64,000 bases of DNA from Solanum dulcamara (Eukaryota; Streptophyta; Magnoliopsida; Solanales; Solanaceae). The notes under the pieces were generated by a model, which saw only the letters and a list, made by a program, of their open reading frames with translations, was not told the DNA's origin and did not search any database. The DNA lies in the NCBI RefSeq assembly GCF_947179165.1, contig NC_077238.1, forward strand, positions 48,526,293 through 48,590,292, written 5' to 3'. A program made the translations under genes and the position numbers. Of this stretch, positions 56,887 to 64,000 are shown piece by piece (the first letter of the stretch is position 1; every line of letters starts with the position of its first letter).

Positions 56887-59099
56887 TGTAACACCCCGAG
56901 TCTACATCATAGGCATATGTGGCACTTAGAAACCATTACTGGTTCCCAAGTGAACCCTTAGTCTGGCTAACCTACTAAGCAGAAGATTTAACTCATAAAA
57001 ATAGAAATCATAATGGGCATGCAATTTATAAGATGCATTTCTCATAATAGTATCTCAAATACTCAATCATATCGATAATGAAATATAACTTCGTGTTTTA
57101 AGACATAAATCAAATGGATAGAATGAATAAAATGAACTATGTCTAACTCATCTATGAAGCCTCTAAGACTGACTCTGAAATAGGTACCAAGACCGGCCTA
57201 CGGCTACCTCCAACTGATATATAAATGATTGAAAAGCAAAGATTCAAGAGCACCTCTGAATGCAAAGAGGTCTCACCAAAGCTGGATGGAATATCGATCT
57301 TTAATGATGTACCTATTAAGGAACTTTATCACCTGTGTCTGTATCATAAAATAATGTAGTGCCAAATCGAATCAGTACATGGAATGTACGGTATGTAGAA
57401 TAGCTAGAAAGAAGCTTACTCAAAGATACTTAACATCAAGAACTCAACTCTAAAAATAGCTCAACTAAATAAAGCATGCAATAAATGTAAAAGAATTCTT
57501 TACAAGATATAAATAAAGAAATGCAACTTTGTGTATAAAATGCAATCCTTTTCTCTTGGAGAGTTTCTCGAACTGACAACCATCACTATATGCCTCGTGA
57601 TGATATAAAATTCTGCCCACATTGCCAGAGGCATCCTATACCTTGCCAGGGAATAGGAAAATAACTCAACTATGGATCCATCCAAAAAGTCCTCTTTTGG
57701 GACAATGAGGAGTCGTCTAAATTAATGGTACAATCCTATCTATGCTGATGGTGTAGGTTATGGGGTTGGTGTGATCTAAACTCATACCCAAATCGATGTT
57801 CGATACTACTTCCAAAAATATCTTTACTCTGCTCATATCTTAAGTGAGTGTATTTACTCAATTAACTCATTTAGTCTCTTTTTGACTTAACTCATAACTC
57901 AATTTTTCTCAACTCATCTCTTCTCTTTAAGATAGATATAATCTCAACACAATAATGCATTTAAAAGCATACTTTAACTTCTCAATACAATCTCAAAATA
58001 AATATCTAAGTATAATATTATTCAACTCATTTATACTCAAAATACTCATGGTCAAAATAATAATTAAGATACTTCTCAAGCTTAACTCATGCTCAAGATC
58101 TTTCTTTTTTAAAGATGAAAATATATCATGCTTTAAGCTCAAGTAATACATAAATATTTATTGCAAAAACTCAATTAGGGTCATTTGAATGTAGATATGA
58201 ACATAAATCTGAAGATCTCAACTCATTTAAATCATCAACGTATATTTAAATATGTTAGATAACTCAATATAATCTATATTGATAACTCAAGAATTCAGTT
58301 ATGGAATTCAAAACTCAAACTCAAACTCATCTTGACTGAATGAAGATGTTAAGCACGAGGACAAACATAGTCTAATGTTATGATAGCCTTACATACCTGA
58401 AAAAAAGATTATCTAAGCAAAATTTAAAGATTTTGCATGAAACTCTTGAATCTTAGCTCTTCTACTTTTCTCCAATTCTTGCTCTCAAAAGAATCTGAGT
58501 AATACTAAGAGAAAAATCATGCTAGGTACTGGTAAGGGAATAATTTTTATCACAAAATATTTTAGCTTAGGGATTAATAGGGTAGAAAAAGTCTAAAATA
58601 ACCTTGATAATTTACTGACAAGGACCAATTGGCGAGATCGATCATGCTCTTCGTCCTAATCAGCGAGTCGCCAATATCCTAGCCTATCTCACCAAACCTT
58701 ATCGATATCTCTAAAGATTTTCTTTGATTCTTTTGGCGAGTTACACTCAGCTCGCCGACCTTATCGGTGAATCGCCATTTCTACCCCTCCTCACCAACTT
58801 TGACTTGAGTTTGATCAAAATTCTCTTAAATATTTAGCGAGAAACCCCAGCTCGCCAAACCCATTTGGCGAGTCACCAAATTATCGTTCCTCTAGCCAAA
58901 TTTTCTAAAAACTATTGAGCAAGCTGCCATTCACTTTGGCGATCTACTCAATGCACTTGGTGAGTCCTCAAATGACTCGGTGAGCCTCTGCTTGCCTTGT
59001 TTCCTTCATACTTGATCCAAACTTAAAGAAAACCTTTTCTCAACTTTTTCCTCTTGCTTCACAAACTTAAATTAGGGTAGAATAGTATGGGGTGTTACA
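56887..59099 (-). repeat. Element H LTR
   Basis: On the minus strand TGTAACACCCCATAC (59099) to CTCGGGGTGTTACA (56887), 2213 bp. The ends are near-inverted words. Distinct LTR family. The U3 side (58620-58990) carries many GGCGAGT / ACTCGCC words. It is the 5' LTR of H because the primer site adjoins it. H is otherwise deleted. Confidence 0.87.
58620..58990. promoter_or_regulatory. Dyad array GGCGAGT / CTCGCCA in H LTR
   Basis: About ten words of the forms TTGGCGAG, CAGCGAGTCGCCAA, AGCTCGCC and TTTGGCGAGTCACC in 370 bp, in both orientations and some directly palindromic. They sit 110-480 bp from the H LTR start. No known factor is assigned. Confidence 0.45.
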
Positions 59100-61496
59100 A
59101 GTGGAGCGCATGATAAGTCTATGTCACAGAGAAGAATAAGACTTTTTGAACCTGAATCAAGGGAACAGGTCTGCGACGTGGACCTGGGAGTTAATATGTA
59201 TATGCATTTTTTCCAAACTCTACAAATATCTAAGCTTTATTATTTGTTAATAATTCTCTTTCTAATTTAGTGGAGAACATTTTTGGATGACCTATTCTCA
59301 AGAACACTAGGGTTTATCTTTATTCTCTCTATATTTTGAATTTTAGGATGATTTGTAATCAAACTATTGCTATAAATCAATGCATGAGTATCTAAATCCC
59401 CTAATTCTAGGGTTATGGCTATAAGTGATGGCTTAATATGAGTTTCTTTGGATAAAGATGGATTTTCAGTTTAAGCTATTCTTGTGATCTTGCATTTACT
59501 ATTTTAGTGAATGATCATTATTAAAATACATTTGTTGTCCACTTTTGAACTTGAGAGAGAAATAAAGGGATAAAACGAGAAATGCAAGGAATGTATTCAT
59601 TCTAGGTTAAAACTTAGAGTGTTTCGTATCTACGATAGAGATATACCTAGTAAACCGCATTTGATTATAAAATAAGAAATCTTAATGCTCCATGTTTGGT
59701 TAATGTCTTTTCCCACTCAATGATGTAGTTAGATAGCCAATTATGGTAAGCAATTAGAGGTCGAGAGATCATGATCATAAAATTAACCTTGTAAATTAGT
59801 AGCTCGATAACTCATCGAATTCTAAAGGAAGGAATAGTATACCTGAACTCATGCTAAGCTGCAGACCTAGAATTTCCTAAATCCTTGATAACTCCACGTG
59901 AGATCAAATCATTAATTAGTTAGTTTTAATTTGTGTAATCATTTTCAGTTATTAGAATAAAATACCAATCAAAACTCCTTACCTCACTCTCATTTAATTC
60001 ATGATTACATCAAGAATAAAGTATTTGCTAAATTTAAGTCCTTTGGGATTGATAATCCGACTCAAAAGAGTCATAATATTACTTGGTTAACCGTGTACAC
60101 TTGTTTGTGCTATTGGTAGAAACAAGTCCCAATAATTTCCCTCCTTTTCTATGAATTTTAATCCAATGGTCTATGTTTTGATGATTTTTTATTAGATTCA
60201 TTCAATTATGCTTGTATTCAATCTCAATGATCTTATTATGCATAAATTGATCTTAATTACATATTTTTGATAAATCTAACATGAATCCATCCACTATGCC
60301 TATTTTATGATTATGAACCATATTTTTTAAGTCATGCATGCACTATGATTTTTATGAATTATGATTTAAGGATGCTTCTAGATGAAGTATAAATATGAAT
60401 TTTATGAAAAGCTGATCATAATTAGGATGTTTTAGATATGTATCTCTTATGAATTGATTATTTTATGAATTATGATATGTTGAAAGGAGCTATTTTTATG
60501 AACTTTAAGTATATTATGATGAATCTGGTATTACTAGATTCTTACTATCTTTTACAATTATGATATATTCATGTTTATGTATGATATTCTGTTGAGAGAA
60601 ATACCTAGCACCAAGCCGAATTTGGGATGGAGGCCCTCCCGTTAGTAGAGGTTGTGTCTCTAGTAGCAATCCTCTAGTCCCATAACTACGTGCCACCGTA
60701 GGAGAAAGGATCATCCATTTGTTGAGGCATTATCCCTTATATCTTAGTGGATTCACTTAGGATTTATTTATGGTCCTTACCTTGGCAAGAAATACAACCT
60801 CTTTTTGGTGTGGGGAAGACACTAGACTACATGTTATAGCTCACATAATTTATATCGGTTAACAATATCTCTCACAAAGTTTTATGATTCATACTATGCT
60901 ATGTATACTTTATAAATAACTTATGAGATTGATTTGACCATGTCTTATGTCTCTAATGATGCTTTTAAAGGTTTTTACTATGTTTATCTTGGCCTTGCAT
61001 TATTACAATTTATTCCATGCATTACATATTCTCCATACTCCTTATATTCTATAGTACTGATGCATAATCATTTGCCTATATTGTTTCATAATATAGGTCA
61101 AGACACTCTTGCCCATTTTCGTGGCTAGTACATGTTCCATTTAACATTGCTTTCCTTGGTGAATCCTCATGTTTTGAAGGTGCAACCATTTATATCATCT
61201 TTCATTTTAGACTCATTTTACTTTCATATGTTTTGGATAAGCTAGGGTTTGTCCTATGACCGCGACTATGTTAGTAGAGGCTTGTCAAATTAGGCTAGTA
61301 AGTTTTTTCATTTATTTTAGATGTTATGTTTAGATTATCTTTTATCGAGCCTTCTATTTTTGACACTTATTTCCAAACTTATGTTTACTCTTAATTATTA
61401 TGTTATCTTACATCATCCTATTCTAAGAGGCTTGTTTAGGGTCTTTTAGGATTCTATTCACCGTGTCACATCTAAGGTCTATCTTGGGTCGTGACA
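59100..61496 (+). repeat. Element J 5' LTR, left end missing
   Basis: Ends CTTGGGTCGTGACA at 61496 next to a primer site. It carries ACAGGTCTGCGACGTGGACCTGGG near 59165, a D-like dyad. Later parts (TACTGATGCATAATCATTTGCC, AATATAGGTCAAGAC) match the D/F LTR plan. The start is lost at the junction with the H LTR. No coding sequence is seen in the 2.4 kb. Confidence 0.75.
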
Positions 61497-61500
61497 AACT

Positions 61501-61512
61501 TGATATCAAAGA
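61501..61512 (+). other. Element J primer binding site
   Basis: TGATATCAAAGA four bases after the LTR, a mutated TGGTATCAAAGC. The leader with AACAAGAGGCTATGAGGTG and GTGCGATAGAGTTGAAGTC leads to the gag ATG at 61705. Confidence 0.75.
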
Positions 61513-61704
61513 ATAAGGTTCAAGTGTTCTAGGATGTCTAACAAGCCACATCGAGTAGAGTCTTGTTCATGGGTGTGAAGCGCACAACATTTATGAACAA
61601 GAGGCTATGAGGTGTTTAAGATCTTTCATCATTCTTAAGTTGTGCGATAGAGTTGAAGTCCATAAGGTTTTCCTTCTAACTCTTGTTCTTTGCATTACAG
61701 AACC

Positions 61705-62880
61705 ATGCCTCTAACAAAAGCTCACAAGAGAATGAATTTGAACGTGAATGAAGATGAGGAACACCAAGCATCTCAAGCTCAGATTGATCCATTGGCTAAG
61801 TGATTCTCTCATGCCGAATTTAGGGATTCTCTTTAAGTGTTTGCCCAAAATATAGTGACACAAGATAACCAAGAGATGGTAGCTCTCATGAACCCAAATG
61901 TACATACGACGACTACAAGAGTTAGAATGAATCCTCTATAATTTTATGTCTCAAAGGTGGAAGAGGATCTACAAGAGTTTATTGAGAGTATTCAAAAGAT
62001 CGTGGATATCATTAGTGTAACTCCGGTGGAGAAGGAGGATTTGACTTCTTATCAATTGAAGGTAGTGGATCAAGTTTGGTTCAATCAATGGAAGAAGAAA
62101 AGAGCTATGGGTGAGGGTCCCTTGGATTGACGTGAGTTCAAAGATGCTTTTCTAGAATTCTTCTTTCCCCTTGAGTTAAAGGAGGCGAAAGTGCAAGAGT
62201 TCATATATTTGAGGCAAGGAAACATGAGTGTGATGAAATATGCATTGAAATTCACATAATTGTCTAAGTATACTCTAGCTTTGGTGGTTGACTCTAGAGC
62301 TCGTATGAGCAAGTTTGTTTTAGCTATTTTTGCCTTGGTTGTCAAAGTATGTAGTACCGCAATGTTGATTAATAATATGGATATCTATAGGTTGATGATT
62401 CATGCCAAACAAATTGAGGAGAAAAATCTTAAGGAAACAACTAGAGAGCCCAAGAGGGCTCGGACAGTTGGTAGTGACTTTTCACATGCGAGGTCTAATA
62501 ATGGAGGTCATTCTCAGTTTGGGAAAGAGTACTCCAGTAAAAATCTGCTAATGCTTCAGTGAAAAAAGTTCAAAAAATATAGGGTGTTCAACCATAAGTC
62601 TCAAGGAGGAGCTCCTAATGGTCAGACTTTTCCCACTTGCAAGAAGTGTGGCAAGAGTCATTTGGGGAGATTCTTAGCAAGTACGGATAGTTTCTTTGAA
62701 TGTGGTAAGATGGGATAAAAGATGAGGGTTTAACCTTCGCTTGCTAGTAAGGGTGGAGATGGTAGATGTCTGAATCAGACTACTTCTTCGGGTCGCCCGG
62801 CTTAGCAGGGTACTTCATCAAGTTCTACTGATCAGTGCCAGAATAGGTTCTATGCACTTTAGACTCGATAAGATGTGGAG
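61705..62880 (+). pseudogene. Element J: gag
   Basis: ATGCCTCTAACAAAAGC after TTACAGAACC. One frame holds the whole capsid region with stops: RMNLNVNEDEEHQASQAQID, VDIISVTPVEKEDLTSYQLK, VWFNQWKKKRAMGEGPLD (stop) REFKDAFLEFFFPLELKEAK, FIYLRQGNMSV, then 62260-62562 with LALVVDSRARMSKFVLAIFA and MDIYRLMIHAKQIEEKNLKE. The first knuckle-like CKKCGKSHLG is present near 62640. The second (SFFECGKMG, stop) has lost its first Cys and its His. Related to the gags of D and G. Confidence 0.85.
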
Positions 62881-63395
62881 GATTCTATGGATGTGGTGAT
62901 TGGTATGTTACAAAGTCTTTTACTTTGATGTTTATGCTTTGATAGGTTTGGGAGAAAAATTTTCTTTCGTGAATCCTTATCTTCCTATGAAGTTTGATGT
63001 CAATCTTGAAATCTTGTTAGAGCCTTTCTCTGTCTATACTCCTATTGTTGATTGAGTTTTATCTAAACTAATCTATAGAAATTGACCGGTCTTGGATTTT
63101 GATAAAGTCACCTCAACTGATCTTATAGAGCTTGATATTACTGACTTTGATGTTATTCTTGGTATAGATTGACTTCATGCTTATTATGCCTCTATTGATT
63201 GTAGAACCCGAGTGGTTAAATTTTGGTTTCCAAATGAACCAATCATAAAGTGGAAGGGTAGCAATTTCATGAGTAAGGGTCAGTTTATCTCGTGTCTTAA
63301 AGCTCAAAAATTGATTTCTAAAGGTTGCATCTATCCTCCAGTACAAGTTAGACATACAAATTTTGAAACCCCTTACTCTTAAGTCAGTAGCCTCC
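62881..63395 (+). pseudogene. Element J: aspartic protease remnant
   Basis: FYFDVYALIGLGEKFSFVNP corresponds to the active-site segment, but the catalytic Asp is Gly (LIGLG in place of LLDPG/LLDSG). It continues with PMKFDVNLEILLEPFSVYTP, DITDFDVILGID, LHAYYASIDCRTRVVKFWFP and [20 protein letters not shown] in shifting frames with stops. Homology to pol ends near 63395, before RT. Confidence 0.82.
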
Positions 63396-63761
63396 TCATA
63401 AGTATGGTAGAACACCGAATAAACCCGTCATACCTAGTAAGTGAAACATTATGCTGATGATGTTGAAAGAAGTGTTTCCCACCAATGGTGTAGGTCTAAT
63501 GGCTCCAACATGGTCCACTTGGTAAGCTTAATCTACTAATGCATGATCGTGTTCATCACCAATTACAAAATTCAGTCTTCGTCGCTTAAATATTTTATTT
63601 ATTTTTGGGTCAATTGGAACTAAAGGAGATCCTTAACTCCTCATATTGGGCATAAACTATTAAAAATATACAATGGACTGAAACAACAACCAGGGTAATA
63701 TGATAAAGAAAGTAACAACTACCCAATGAATTTCTACAAATTATAAAACTTTAAACTAAAC
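63396..63761 (-). other. Unassigned stretch, probably leader of element M
   Basis: About 365 bp without recognisable coding sequence or similarity to the other elements in the window. Its position next to the minus-strand primer site makes a retrotransposon leader plausible. The J protease reading breaks off here, so this marks an insertion or deletion boundary. Confidence 0.4.
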
Positions 63762-64000
63762 TCCCCGACAACAGTGTCAGAAACTTTGATGTTACCCAAG
63801 CTACACTGTTTTATAGGGTTTAAAGTGCTCGATGCAAAATATATTAACCCAACTAGATTGAATTCAAATCCCACAAAAAGAGAACTAGAATTCGTTTATA
63901 ATTCGATATTGAGATTCACAGAAGCAATTATTATTGGGAAATTGGAGGATTTTGCTTATAATCTACTAACTACTTTAACTAATTCGATTCTTATCAATAA
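63762..64000 (-). mobile_element. Element M: primer site and LTR end of an Athila-like element
   Basis: On the minus strand TGACACTGTTGTCGGGGA (63779-63762) resembles TGGCGCCGTTGCCGGGGA, the tRNA-Asp-type primer site I associate with Athila-like gypsy elements, with four differences, all transitions. The LTR would then end near 63787-63790 and run to the right beyond the window. AT-rich, no coding potential. Element identity is inferred from this motif alone. Confidence 0.5.

Noticed and set aside
1..64000. Host genes, CRISPR arrays, rRNA, bacterial-type operons or a new defence system
   Set aside because: All substantial coding similarity is to Ty3/gypsy gag-pol. The repeats are LTRs, microsatellites or minisatellites, and nothing in the remaining sequence supports such features.

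Overview
The window looks like repeat-rich heterochromatin of a flowering plant. The AT-rich base composition, the chromodomain-bearing Ty3/gypsy retrotransposons (chromoviruses of the Tekay/Del type), the LTRs of 2-4 kb starting TGTAACA or TGTCA, and the initiator-Met tRNA primer sites are all plant-like. A solanaceous dicot is a reasonable guess, but I cannot prove genus or species from this window. I found no intact host gene, no rRNA or tRNA gene and no CRISPR array. Nearly every base can be assigned to a decayed LTR retrotransposon inserted into another one.

I use working letters for the elements. Oldest frame: F (+) is cut in its integrase by G (-); F's right part is 45585-56683. G is cut in its gag by K (+, 3' noncoding tail and 3' LTR at 15209-21136) and in its 5' LTR by D (+, 23972-45500, target duplication TATAC). 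K is cut by A (-, 218-15208), and A is cut by B (+, 2205-11567). A is also cut at the window edge by the LTR of L (1-217). This gives a five-level nest F > G > K > A > B, with a second branch F > G > D > C and E. F additionally carries a solo LTR E2 (-) in its chromodomain and a solo LTR A2 (-) in its 3' LTR.

D is a non-autonomous element. It has gag, protease and chromodomain tail, but reverse transcriptase, RNase H and most of integrase are replaced by about 480 bp of unrelated DNA. C, the best preserved gag-pol here, inserted into D's 3' LTR (target AAAGC). The segment was then duplicated in tandem: the end of C's chromodomain runs straight into a second copy of D's 3' half, which carries a C solo LTR at the same site with the same AAAGC duplication. 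E, a solo LTR with perfect ATGAC repeats, sits further along the same D LTR.

On the right, F's 3' LTR is cut off against the leader of H (-), followed by H's LTR, the LTR, gag and protease of J (+), and finally a minus-strand leader, primer site and LTR start of an Athila-like element M.

All coding regions are broken by stops and frameshifts, so they are listed as pseudogenes by domain. The most unusual recurrent signal lies outside the proteins. Several unrelated LTR families (A, D, F/G, H) carry arrays of a short family-specific dyad motif near the 5' end of the LTR, E carries one near its 3' end, and E also carries ABRE/G-box-like motifs just upstream of its TATA box.
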